Shown here one piece after another: positions 53,496-62,955 of a DNA stretch of 64,000 nucleotides. Source of the stretch: Halisarca cf. caerulea. Its lineage: Eukaryota; Porifera; Demospongiae; Chondrillida; Halisarcidae. The position numbers were made by a program, and so were the translations under genes. The stretch is taken from assembly GCA_963170055.1 (NCBI GenBank), contig CAUJGJ010000332.1, forward strand, positions 2,224,001 through 2,288,000, in the 5' to 3' direction. The notes below the pieces were generated by a model that worked only from the letters and a program-made list of their open reading frames with translations, did not search any database and was not told the DNA's origin. Each line of letters opens with the position of its first letter. Positions within the stretch are counted from its first letter, which is position 1.

Positions 53496-54550
53496 GGGTT
53501 CAACTCATAATGTCCCTAAATCACCCGTAATACTAGGCTGTAGGTGCTCTCGAGTGCTCTGATTTAGATGACTGACTGACTGTTCTGTTCCTTGAACGTG
53601 TTATGTACTGATCTGTAGGCATAATGTCTTCACCCTCCACAAAGAAAAGGCAGGAAGCAGAAGTGAGCTACCAAGCCTCTGTCGAGGCATAGATAGTATA
53701 CATATCAAGAAAATTTATCAAAAGACTTGTGTGTCCTGTAACCAAACTGCTAGACCTAGAGCATAAAGTGGTTCTATAAGAATAAGACCGCTAAATCCTT
53801 ACGGTCTATGATCGATCATAGTTCATAGACACTAAATTTTTATTAGATAGTTACACTCCCCTATGAAGCTAATCTGATAATCATATCATTTACACTAGAG
53901 AGGCTATGGCTTTTATTAAGACTCCAAGTGGAAAATGGAAAATACAGCAAAAACGTTGAATGATGTTGGGAGGGGAGACATCATTCATTATTCAAACTTG
54001 ATTCAATTATTCAAACAATCATTCATGATACTCTTACAGATAATTATAAGATGGCAAACGATTTAATGTGTATAATTTTAAATGGAAATTACCTAGGACT
54101 CGGGGCAGATCCTTCAGGGTTACACAATGGAATGCATTATATGTACCATGTAAATCAATGAGCACTGATCAAACATTGATGCACCACAATGACCTGGCAA
54201 GGTACAAAAGTGGTAATGACCACTGGTCTACGACACTGGGTAGTGGAGAAAGAATACTCCCCAGGCAAGCCCAGCATTCGAAGAAGCAGCATTTTAATAG
54301 CGAACTGTTCAAACAGTGTGATGGTAACGGTGCGAAGTCGTGTAGGGTTTTCCAAATTGCTACCACCCTCCTACACATTTCTCATTGGGTCAAAGTACTG
54401 CTTTAACTCCTGGTCACTGATCTCGTCTTCCTTGTCATTGTCTGTGTCTATCTTCATGATCATAGTTCATTGGCCTTCTTACTCATCGCCACATGGGGGT
54501 AGCCATTTTCATCACATCAACGTAATCACACTATAACCTAAACCATATGT
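53496..54550. other. Upstream region of ELMO, no further gene recognised
   Basis: It probably contains the 5'UTR intron, first exon and promoter of the minus-strand ELMO gene, but no core promoter element can be named with confidence. Several open frames of 60-115 codons on both strands at 54,068-54,536 overlap each other and lack recognisable domains. A perfect 16-bp palindrome CTATGATCGATCATAG lies at 53,806-53,821. Confidence 0.4.
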
Positions 54551-54905
54551 AGTTATTAGAGGTGTCTGGACATTGTGTCTAGACAAACTTAAGAATGGCC
54601 TTAGATATTAGTCTAGATGTAATTTTGTCTGGCAATCAAATACTTTCATAGTTTCTTGTTTGTTATCATGTATGCAGTCTTCATTTCGGTAATTTTTGTG
54701 GCCCAAGTCATCCTCATTCTGATAGGTTAATCAATTCAAGTCCATTACAGTGTAGTTTCTTGAAAAACATCATAGCTCACTTGTGTTTGTCCATATTCAT
54801 ACATGATGTGCACTTTTTGGTGGTCAGTATAATTATGCAGTCCAATCTTTTGCATGTACGTACGTACACTCAAAGTCCTCCATTACAGACACCTCTATTA
54901 CGGAC
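54551..54905. mobile_element. Possible MITE remnant with GAGGTGTCT inverted ends
   Basis: ATTAGAGGTGTCT (54,555-54,567) faces AGACACCTCTATTA (54,887-54,900) in inverted orientation. The short match and diverged interior make this weak. The end motif resembles that of the better-defined element at 55,206-55,385 (AACCTCT near a GGACACC). Confidence 0.3.
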
Positions 54906-55205
54906 TTACCTGTCTTATGAACTCCAAAATTATTGTACAATACCCATTTTTGTTGATCATTTACAAGAGTACTTCCTTGAAAACATTAATCAGCTCTACC
55001 ACAGATGGTAGAATCAAGTGCTATTGTCTATGGCTAGGTCAAAACATCATTGTATCCATTTGTTGGCAGGATCAGGATAGTCACTAGCAAAAGGATTAAG
55101 GAAGGTGGTATTTGTGTAAGCCAGTTGTAGGCTAGTGCACAGCTGCCATTATCCTGGTTCACTTTTATATTACTTTGTATCGAGTTACTCCTCTGCATTT
55201 GCAAC

Positions 55206-55385
55206 TACAATGAAACCTCTCTAATATGGACACCCTTGGGACCACTGTAAGCTGTCCTGAAGATGGAGGTGTCCTTATTTCAGATGATTCAGCTGTACAC
55301 ATGTCAATGTGAGTGACTTCAAATGGAACAGAGGAAGGGAGATTTCTGCATTTTGGAGTTGTCCTTTAAAAGAGGTTTCACTGTA
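55206..55385. mobile_element. MITE of 180 bp with TA-flanked CAGTGAAACCTCT-type ends
   Basis: The element begins TACAATGAAACCTCT and ends AGAGGTTTCACTGTA, which are reverse complements apart from one base and are bounded by TA on both sides. A GGACACC/GGACAACTCC similarity extends inside both ends. TA target duplication and the CAGT-AACCTCT ends fit the Tc1/mariner/pogo group of cut-and-paste elements. With no coding capacity, it is non-autonomous. Confidence 0.65.
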
Positions 55386-55592
55386 TCTTATGGGAAATTT
55401 GCCAAGTCTACATAATGGCACCTGTGAGTGCTTTTCAAAATAGAGAATGAGAATTGTATTGGATCGATATGCACAGTGTATGTTTTATCTAATCTATCAC
55501 CAATGGCAATCAACTCGGACTTTATCAGAGATGGAGACACAAGTCATGTGCCTCCTTGACCATGTGGATGTTCTTTACGACACCCTAATGAG

Positions 55593-56373
55593 GGGACAAT
55601 TGTGGCCATCCTGTTTTTTCTGATCTGCCCATATAAATTTGCAGGCAGAATCACAGATTTGCACATTTGCAGATTCACAGATTTACGGATTTGCACATTA
55701 GTAGATTTGCAGATTTGCACATTCACCGATTTACAGATTTGCACATTAAATTTTGCCCTTGCTACGTACATGCCCAGATATAGTTGAATATACGTAGGCC
55801 CAAACTCATGCCTATGTTTAGAACTTTGTTCTGAGCATACTCAGTATCACATGCATGTTATCTATCTTATATGTTATTCTGTATATAGCAGTTCTCACAC
55901 AAGGCAATATGGAGCACTGAGCTTTTCAACCTTGGGTATTTGTTCCCTTTTGGTGGGAAAATTTGAGCGTGGATTATTGTTATTCAGTAATCAATTAACT
56001 CAACCATGAATAACAATAATCCGCGCTCAAATTCTCCTGCCAAAAGAGAACAAACACCCAAGGCTGAAAAGCTCAGTGTTCCATACCGTCCAGCACGAGA
56101 ACTGTTATATACAGAATAACATATTATAATATAGATAACATGCATGTGATACTGAGCATGCTCAGAACAAAGTTCTAAAAATAGGCATGAGGTTGGGCCT
56201 ATATTTAATTATATCCGGCCATGCAGCAAGGGCAAATGTGCAAATCTGTATATTTGTGAATGTACAAATCTGTGATTCTGCAAATGTGCAAATCTGTGAA
56301 TGTGCATGCAAATTTGTAAATCTGCAAGTTTATATGGGTATATCAGAGAAAACGGAATGGCCACAATTGTTCC
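55593..56373. mobile_element. Large palindromic (fold-back) element of about 780 bp with minisatellites in both arms
   Basis: Arms of about 394 and 367 bp face each other across a 20-bp loop (55,987-56,006). The inner ends GGATTATTGTTATTCA (55,971-55,986) and TGAATAACAATAATCC (56,007-56,022) are exact complements. The outer ends are GGACAATTGTGGCCAT and ATGGCCACAATTGTTCC. Each arm includes a run of 12-16-bp units built on ACAGATTTGCACATT (left 55,647-55,748, right about 56,235-56,330 in the opposite orientation). The arms differ by many substitutions and small indels, so this is an old genomic structure and not a read artefact. Frames of 61-81 codons across the minisatellites are spurious. 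Confidence 0.8.
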
Positions 56374-56442
56374 GTCATCCTCAACCAAGCCTCCAACAAA
56401 GCCATCATTGAGGTAGAAGATCTTCACTTCAGATTTGTTGAC

Positions 56443-56539
56443 CTTTGAAAACATTGATCAGGTATATACGTACGTACCACTTTTAGTGATATTATACAAC
56501 TCAATCTCTTACATAGAATGGGCACACAGCCAAAGTTGC
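56443..56539. repeat. Left copy of a 97/93-bp direct repeat flanking a LINE fragment
   Basis: The sequence from CTTTGAAAACATTGATCAGG to CACACAGCCAAAGTTGC recurs at 56,928-57,020. The copies differ mainly by one extra ACGT in the left copy (TACGTACGTACC against TACGTACC). The LINE reverse-transcriptase fragment lies precisely between the two. Confidence 0.9.
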
Positions 56540-56927
56540 CGGACAAAAAAGCAGGGGCCCCTAGGGGTCACCCTGCTGTACTCCTTCCTGTGACAAGAGG
56601 ATGTCCTCATCGTAGAGGAGGTGAGACGAAGATGCATAGTAGCTTAACACTGAAGGATTATGTGGAAAGCTGGCCTTGAGGACAACATCTCTCCTGATAC
56701 TATTGAAGGCGTTTTTGAAGTCAAACTTCACCAACACATGGTTAACAGGGATGTGATGTAAGAAGGTTCTCACACTATGGATAGCAGCTTCAGCACCCAT
56801 CTTTGTTCCTAATCCTAGCTGCAGTGGGGCTAGATACATCTTTTCTTGATCTAATACACCTCTGCATCCCACTCGCATATTTGGAATTATCAAGTTTCCA
56901 TGGTGATATGATTAAGCAGAAACAATT
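56540..56927 (-). pseudogene. Broken non-LTR retrotransposon (LINE) reverse-transcriptase fragment
   Basis: The minus-strand frame (about 56,561-56,893) contains reverse-transcriptase core features: QLGLGTKMGAEAAIHSVRTF, then VLVKFDFKNAFNSIRRD, which holds the first catalytic aspartate region, and GVQQGDP. In intact elements QGDP is followed by LGPLLF. Here the Leu codon is a TAG stop, followed in frame by GPLLF, and the match ends at about 56,540, where the direct repeat begins. The second catalytic motif (the DD pair), the endonuclease and everything else are absent. There is no genuine start codon, since the frame opens from a TTG. It is clearly a dead, 5'- and 3'-truncated copy. The LINE clade is not assigned. 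Confidence 0.85.
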
Positions 56928-57020
56928 CTTTGAAAACATTGATCAGGTATATACGTACCACTTTTAGTGATATTATACAACTCAATCTCTTACATAGAAT
57001 GGGCACACAGCCAAAGTTGC
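56928..57020. repeat. Right copy of the direct repeat flanking the LINE fragment
   Basis: 93 bp almost identical to 56,443-56,539. This copy continues into the complete fold-back element at 56,975-57,269, whereas the left copy is cut off by the LINE fragment. Confidence 0.9.
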
Positions 57021-57269
57021 AGACTACTTTAGTATAGTGCATTTTTTGCATGTGCAGGAAGAAAGCGAAAATTGAAAAAGAGTGTCCCAGGGTTGGGTTG
57101 GTAGCGTATTGGTCATCAAGCGCTACACACATTCAGTTTCCCTGCATGGTTTGATCCTGGGCAGCAACACTCTTTCATTTTTTCCCCTTCCTGCATAGAC
57201 TGCTATATGCTAAGCAGTCTGGAACTTTGGCTGTGTGCCCATACTGTGTAAGAGCTTGAGTTGCAGTAT
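56975..57269. mobile_element. Fold-back element of about 295 bp with a tRNA-like core
   Basis: The outer arms include GGGCACACAGCCAAAGTTGC at 57,001-57,020 and GGAACTTTGGCTGTGTGCCC at 57,221-57,240, reverse complements apart from one base. Similarity extends outward through CTCTTACA(T/C)AG(A/T)AT. The inner arms AAAGAGTGTCCCAG and CTGGGCAGCAACACTCTTT also pair. The centre contains TAGCGTATTGGT (57,102-57,113), a fair match to a pol III A box, and GGTTTGATCCT (57,148-57,158), a fair match to a B box (GGTTCGANNCC). It could be a tRNA-derived SINE or degenerate tRNA captured in a fold-back element. No intact tRNA cloverleaf is claimed. Confidence 0.5.
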
Positions 57270-57524
57270 GCACATACTTCAGCGTAATATAAATTGGCAG
57301 CTCTAGATCCACACATAGGTTATTTTAACTTTCAAGTCGTTACTCTCAACGCTAAGCCAAGACAAAGACTAGACAGGATCCCTCCACAATATAAGATTGT
57401 CTATTTAAGGGGAACACATTCTGAAGTATTAACACTTCTCAGTAGAAAGTAGTGATACGAAACACTACAATTGAAGTAGTCTTGCGTAACCCAGACCACA
57501 CCACACTTCCCACTCCTTTTTATT
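57270..57524. other. Short intergenic stretch between two fold-back elements
   Basis: No gene or RNA recognised. A minus-strand open frame of 80 codons at 57,401-57,643 runs into the palindrome arm and is treated as spurious. Confidence 0.5.
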
Positions 57525-58103
57525 AAGGGTGTATAAAAACCATTTAAGAATGGTAAAAGGATGTAGAATTGACACAGGATCGTGCAAAAGCCATTATCAA
57601 AAAAGGATTCGCCAAAAACACTTGGAACAAGGGTAAAATGCAAAACCAGTACAGGGCTAGGTGGGCAAAGGGCAAGACAGGCATAGGGCTAGACGAGCAT
57701 AGGACTACACATACAGTGTACGTACATGAGGCTAGACGGGTATAGGGCTAGACAGAGTTTAGTTGGACTGAGTACACACTGTGCAAATTCCTACATCCCA
57801 CATGTGCAGCACATTATACAATACATATGTGCTGCGGGATGTAGGAATTTGCACAGTGTGCACTCAGTCCAACTAAACTCTGTCTAGCCCTATACCCGTC
57901 TAGCCTCATGTACGTATGTGTAGCCCTATGCTCGTCTAGCCCTATGCCTGTCTTGCCCTTTGCCCACCTAGCCCTGTACCGGTTTTGCATTTTACCCTTG
58001 TTCCAAGTGTTTTTGGCGAATCCTTTTTTGATAATGGCTTTTGCACGATCCTGTGTCAATCCTACATCCTTTTACCATTTTTAAGTGGTTTTTATACACC
58101 CTT
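57525..58103. mobile_element. Near-perfect palindrome of about 580 bp
   Basis: The left arm (57,525-57,814) starts AAGGGTGTATAAAAAC and the right arm (57,824-58,103) ends GTTTTTATACACCCTT. The arms are nearly identical over about 280 bp, including a GGGCTAG-rich middle part (GACGGGTATAGGGCTAGAC), with only a few substitutions, an ACATGT indel near the centre and a 7-base indel near 57,710. The loop is about 9 bp. No sequence other than the arms is present, unlike classical transposons. It may be a fold-back element, a recent inverted duplication or an assembly artefact of a hairpin molecule. The flanks outside the arms are unrelated. Confidence 0.85.
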
Positions 58104-58955
58104 GTTCGTGCAGTTTTTCCTTTTATAGCGAAACGGTTGCTTAAATAGGTTTTCACTGCAGTTGAGAAGGAACACGATCAAATTGTTTAAGATGAAGAAA
58201 CTGGAAATCTATCCAGTTACATGACTAATATCAATGTACCCATCTAGAAACAAATGCTAGAACAAAAAGAGCGCTGCAGTCGACGATCATCGAAGTACAG
58301 ACCTTCGTACGTATGCGTACGTCTAGTCTCGCGTAGCCATTTTGCTGATCCGAAAATGGCTGATCCAGCAAATGTATGGGATTTGCCTATTAAATTTTTT
58401 CTCGCTTAAAAGTGTAGGTGTTGCTTCAAAACCTACAAAAGGCACTTCGCGCTAACAATCGGAGCTCACTGGCGAAAGATGAGACCTCTGGACCCTTCGT
58501 GGCGACCTGTAGCTCAGTTGAAAAAAACGACGAGAAGAATAATAAGAAGAAGAATCTTAAAATGGTACTGGTGTTGCGTAGCCATACATTTTCGTCTAAA
58601 ATTTCGAAGTTCTTTAAAGAAATTGGCCTACGAAGGGTTTTAACTACTTCATCTTAAGCTAGTGTGTCAAAAGGCACCGTTATCACTTCTAAATGCTACC
58701 AACTGTACTGCATCGTCAGTTTTCAGACGAAAACAAAATTTGCGCTAATGTATGGCGGCCATGTTTTTTCCGTGTCAATCCTACATATGGAGTACTACCG
58801 TACTCCATAATGATGACTTCATTTTGTCATGGGAAGGTGACTAAATGACATCATTGGATTTTTTTTTTTAAAGAATTAGGAAGCTTGGTCTGGGCTACGG
58901 GAGACTATGATTGAAGCATACAGGGTCCACTAGTCTGGAGTTCCAGACCCTTTGC
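58104..58955. other. Intergenic stretch with a small perfect hairpin
   Basis: No supported gene. A 79-codon plus-strand frame (58,418-58,657) has low-complexity lysine/asparagine content and no domain. ATGGAGTAC and GTACTCCAT form a perfect small hairpin at about 58,788-58,809. TGTCAATCCTACAT near 58,763 repeats a phrase in the right palindrome arm near 58,054, so a fragment of the same family may be present. Confidence 0.4.
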
Positions 58956-59455
58956 TCATGGCTCCATATTTCTGACATCATGACCCCACCAGAAACCTTC
59001 TAGACATGCAGTTTGTATCTGGGTACCCCAGACTAGTATCCACGGCATCTTTGTATACTTAATGTATTGTTTTGGAACTGTATTGTCAAGGTGTAAATGA
59101 TACAATTTACCAATTTTAAGGGATGGTACCATGTATTTGAAGCTTTGAAGAGAAGATGGTGCATCTGGAAACTTTCGTGAAGGAGAAGCAGTCATTGTGA
59201 AGACAAGTTTGCACATATGGAAATTCGCTGCTTGGAAAAATATCTGACAATCAACACTCCTTCGGATTTCTTTGGTATCCATAGAAATATACATTTGCAT
59301 TTTTATCATATAGGGCAAGGGTGTTGTAGTATCTATGGGTGAACCAAGATAAGACAAATTTGGATGAGCACTATCTGAATACAGCTTTCCATAAATCACA
59401 CAGCGAAGTGAAAATTTTGCTTTTGCAACTGCTATTCCGTCACCAGAAATATGCT
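58956..59455 (-). CDS. Possible exon of an unrecognised protein (low confidence)
   Basis: The minus strand stays open for about 165 codons, from a stop near 59,455 to a TGA just below 58,956. There is no in-frame ATG near the start, so if real it is an internal or 3' exon. The AG-containing sequence at the upstream end could be an acceptor. The predicted protein alternates hydrophobic and polar residues (IKMQMYISMDTKE, SVDCQIFFQAANFHMCKLVF), reminiscent of beta strands, but I do not recognise a family. The last ~25 codons resemble intergenic sequence, and a GGGGTACC word near 59,021-59,028 might be a donor. It may equally be chance or an old transposon fragment. Confidence 0.22.
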
Positions 59456-59998
59456 AATACCTAATATGCTAATAGAAATATGTTAAAGGATTTTGGTTGG
59501 CATCATGATTTTTATGAAATGTACTGTAATTATTAATGTTGTGTTGGTTAATCCACTGTAAATGGATCACACTTTTGTTGTTCATGTAATTTGGCTTGTG
59601 TCATGGTGCAGGTGGATCAAAGAATAAATTGGTTTGTAAAAGCTGTACTGTACAAACTACTCATTGTAGTACACTTGCAATGAAGTCACTAAGGCCTCTG
59701 ACAAACAATTGTAGTATACTTGGCTCTCATTACCCCCTGATCGTTGTACCATTGTACAGTTTATTTTGTGCTACCTCTTGACAAAAGTTGGTCACATGTG
59801 GTCCTCCTAAGGAGGATGTGCAGCTATACAATCAGACTATGTGTAAATGGGAGGGATATACGTACCTGTGTAGCCAATACTTTTGTAAGCACATAATTTT
59901 TATGTGTCTGGTATTTGTGTGTATACTGCACACATTACTACTGCTACTAGTTGTACATAATATACAGACTTATGAATGGGTTTTTTGATTTATTTCAG
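59456..59998. other. Intergenic stretch, no gene recognised
   Basis: Short overlapping open frames only. Several GTAC-rich words, no repeat structure of note and no RNA gene seen. Confidence 0.4.
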
Positions 59999-60094
59999 GC
60001 TTTACATGAAGCAAACCAAGCAACAAGTTTACCTGGAGATCCCCTCTTGCTTCCTGGCGAATTACCGTGTTCATCAGGTTGGTCAGATCAGAAG
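59999..60094 (+). CDS. Possible small internal exon (low confidence)
   Basis: A good 3' splice site (TTTTTTGATTTATTTCAG) precedes GCTTTACATGAAGCAAACCA. The frame reads ALHEANQATSLPGDPLLLPG and on to a strong donor-like GTATGT at 60,095, with an alternative donor at CAG-GTTGGT. The composition looks more protein-like than the surroundings, but no family is recognised and no partner exons can be joined with confidence. Confidence 0.22.
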
Positions 60095-61966
60095 ATGTAT
60101 GTACGTTTTTTGGCTTATATTATTAAACACAGAATCCTTGTCTGACAATGGCACATGCATTTAAAAAAAGCTGATCATATTTGACCAGTAACTGATGAGG
60201 CAATCTTGTGGCAAGGAGGTAGACTAGCCAATCTCACCCTTTTCTGATGCTGCCATTTTGTAGCTAGGTGAATAAGGGTCTGTTGTGTGACCTATCTTTT
60301 CTATGGCAAGGGAACAGGGTAAAGGATGATGTATTGCTAACAGAATGCTCATCTTCTGTATAATATTATTTTGCATTTAGAAACATGGCTTCCTCAGACA
60401 AAACGACCCATCTTCCAAAGATGTTTCATGTATGGAAATTTTCACTTCCTGCCCTTCTGTAGTAGCTGTGACTATGAATATAATGTAATGCAAACTATAA
60501 TCTTTTTTATTCTAGTGAACAAGTCTCGGTCTCCCTGAGTTTTAACTCGAATTACTAGCTACTGGTAGCTCGATTAGGCTGAAAACCCCAAATTTCATAT
60601 ATGCAGTTTTGTACTTGGGTGCTTTTAGAATACGGTACTTTTCATAAAGAAAAACTGGACAATGTACAGCAATCAATCAACAGACATACAGCGTGTACGT
60701 TCAACAGAAGTACAATGTATAGACAACAGGCAATATAATTACATCATGAATTGTGCAATGGACATTGGTTCGTAGGATGTGGTTTCCAAGCAAGAAAAGC
60801 TTATCTAGCTACTGTACATAAAGTAGCAAATTTCTTTTTATACCACAAATGTAGAAGTTACAGGCAATTGCACAAGTGTCAGCTGGAGGACAGATTGTGT
60901 CTAAATCTTAAATCATGTTGTTCTACAGGAACAATGCGAGGGGGGAAATATCAAGCAGGAAGAAGACACAAGTGGTTTGAAACATATCGATGGACGTCTT
61001 TAATACTGTTCTCAAGCTGATTCTGCTGCCTACTGCATACAGCACCTGTGTTCGATCTTTACCCGTGTTAGTGTTTGTTCCTATTTTTAGCCATGTACAT
61101 AGCATCAAACGATAGGGGTGAAACACCCATACAGACGTACGCCATTTGTACAGCAGTCAAGTCAAGACAGTCATTGTACGAACACCATCTAACGCCCGTC
61201 TTATTGCAAAATGGCAAATTCCAGCGGTCTATAAAATCATTATCAAAGTGTACACTGCATAATGGAGAAGAAATTGTTATTAGTTTCCTGCCGTGTGTAC
61301 AAGGTTTTCACTTTTAACAATGGATCCCCTCTCTTTGGTGGCTTTAAAGAGTAAAGATATCCTCAACTTTGTTAAAAGCAATGCCCTTCTAGCAACATCT
61401 TGTGAACCATGTCAGCATTGCTTGGCCCAAACAATGGAAAAAAAAACAACTTGCTGCTTCGATTATGTATCTCAGGAAACACCATTTCTGAATAACTGGA
61501 TATACATATACAAGTAACACTAGCTGGATTCCAAAACTCTGACACCAACTAAATATAATCTAAATGTCACTTAACATTACAGTGAATTTCTCTAAATACG
61601 TACGTGTCAATCAAATTCATCAGGTGCTAACAGGTGCGAGTGCAAAGCGGATAGAGATGGAAGCCCCCTCTGTCCACATCGCGGGTCTGTCTTGTACTGG
61701 ACAAAACTTTCAGTTGTTTTTTTTTATTGTTACCTACATGTTGTACATGCATATAGTCTTACATACATAGACGACTAAAGAGATTGAGAATTGACTCCTG
61801 TCTTGGATATGAGGAGGGTGTGGCACCAGCCCCCAAGTGGGATGCAAGTGCTCCTATACTCCACATCTACAAAGGCATGAAAGCATAAAAGATGTTCTGA
61901 TATTCTCATATTTCTGCCAAGCAGAAATGTGATGAGAAGGATAGCCATGATTTCACACATGCATGC
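60095..61966. other. Long stretch with scattered open frames, no gene recognised
   Basis: Plus-strand frames of 68-89 codons at 60,751-61,020, 61,075-61,317, 61,293-61,517 and 61,564-61,770 show no recognisable domain and no consistent splice signals. A few acceptor-like TTTTATTCTAG and TTTTGCATTTAG sites occur, so exons of an unrecognised gene cannot be excluded. Confidence 0.35.
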
Positions 61967-61973
61967 ACGCACA

Positions 61974-62012
<39 letters not shown>

Positions 62013-62019
62013 CGAGAGC

Positions 62020-62052
<33 letters not shown>

Positions 62053-62095
62053 CGAGAGCGAGAGAGCGAGCGAGCGAGCGAGCGAGAGAGAGAAG
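61967..62095. repeat. Compound microsatellite (CA)n then (GA)n with GAGC interruptions
   Basis: About 11 CA units are followed by roughly 100 bp of GA repeat broken by GCGAGAGC and a GAGC tetranucleotide run. Open frames on both strands across it, rich in Arg-Glu or Ser-Leu, are products of the repeat. Confidence 0.97.
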
Positions 62096-62273
62096 CACAT
62101 TTTAGCATCTTTGGTGGCTGCAGTAGACTCCAAATTGTACACTGCTGGTATTGTATTGATGCTCAATGGTATGAAATGCTGTTGTTTGTGCCATGATACG
62201 TGGGTGTATCTTTTGATGTGACTGGGTGTATAATTCACTGGCCCACCTCATTAAGAATTCATGAGGTGTATAT

Positions 62274-62300
62274 TAGATAGATAGATAGATAGATAGATTA
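62274..62300. repeat. (GATA)n microsatellite
   Basis: Six to seven TAGA/GATA units directly follow GTGTATAT. Simple sequence only. Confidence 0.95.
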
Positions 62301-62411
62301 TTTGAATCAGGAATGCTACATCCACAAGAGTGGGTTTTCATGCAGTTCCTGGACATTCAGGTACAGAGTAACACAGGCGTAAGTATACACACACAGTTAA
62401 GTTCATGATAC

Positions 62412-62610
62412 ACAACAATTAAATGTCACAAATTACTGACACAGAAATCCTCATAATAAACACAATTAAACACAGATAAGCTCATAATAACCACAATTAA
62501 ATGTCACAAATTACTGACACAGAAATCCTCATAATAAACACAATTAAACACAGGTAAGCTCATAATAACCACAATTAAATGCCACAAATTACTGACACAG
62601 GCAATGTACA
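62412..62610. repeat. Minisatellite, 78-bp unit, about 2.5 copies
   Basis: Units beginning CACAATTAAATG(T/C)CAC recur at about 62,414, 62,492 and 62,570, a 78-bp period. Each contains the shorter internal echo CACAATTAAACACAG. The copies are almost identical (AGATAAG against AGGTAAG). The third copy diverges after TTACTGACACAG. Confidence 0.9.
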
Positions 62611-62674
62611 CACAGATAATTGCATATTTAATAACACTGATTTCATGTACAATCCATAACTTGACATAATTGAG

Positions 62675-62920
62675 TTACAAATTTGATATTGCATGCTTGA
62701 AAGATTTCAGACTTGATGAATATCTAATACTCTGAGGTAGCTGATTGTACTGTATGGCGCCTTGGAATTCAAAGGATTGTCTGTACGTTTCTGAACGTGG
62801 GCATGGAAGGTGAAGTTTGTCGGCTCCTCTGGTGGACGAGTAGGTGCATGAGTTCTTGATGAACTTTCCAGATAGATAACTGGGAGCCTGATTCTTTTCA
62901 GCTAGCACACTGTTCATTTT
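62675..62920 (-). pseudogene. C-terminal tail of a non-LTR retrotransposon ORF2
   Basis: The frame gives APSYLSGKFIK, then LHLPCPRSETYRQSF, then GAIQYNQLPQSIR and SLKSFKHAI. This is the characteristic far C-terminus of LINE ORF2 proteins of the CR1/L2/Jockey type (APSYL, then a Pro-Arg-Ser/Thr-Glu motif, then LP..IR and a final SF). Upstream, the frame is closed by a TGA near 62,925 and no reverse-transcriptase core is found, so only the 3' end of a 5'-truncated copy is present. Its ATG is incidental. The downstream 78-bp minisatellite and GATA run may represent its 3' tail. It belongs to a different part of a LINE than the fragment at 56.5-56.9 kb, so the two could be from different elements. 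Confidence 0.8.
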
Positions 62921-62955
62921 TCAGCCTTTTGTATTGTTCCACCACACTGTGAACA

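Noticed and set aside
55544..55787. Repetitive VQICKS/DLQICT frames on both strands
   Set aside because: They translate the minisatellite in the palindrome arm, and both strands are open for the same reason.
57814..58059. 81-codon frame rich in charged residues
   Set aside because: It is the right arm of the 580-bp palindrome. The same words occur inverted in the left arm and no start context is seen.
58500..58525. tRNA-like GTAGCTCAGTTG word
   Set aside because: Resembles a tRNA D-arm/A box, but no B box or acceptor pairing follows.
60751..61020. 89-codon plus-strand frame
   Set aside because: No recognised domain, no splice support, and composition like the surroundings. Not annotated as a gene.
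61775..62238. Ser/Leu- or Arg/Glu-rich frames of 77-110 codons
   Set aside because: Produced by the CA/GA microsatellite. Open on both strands.
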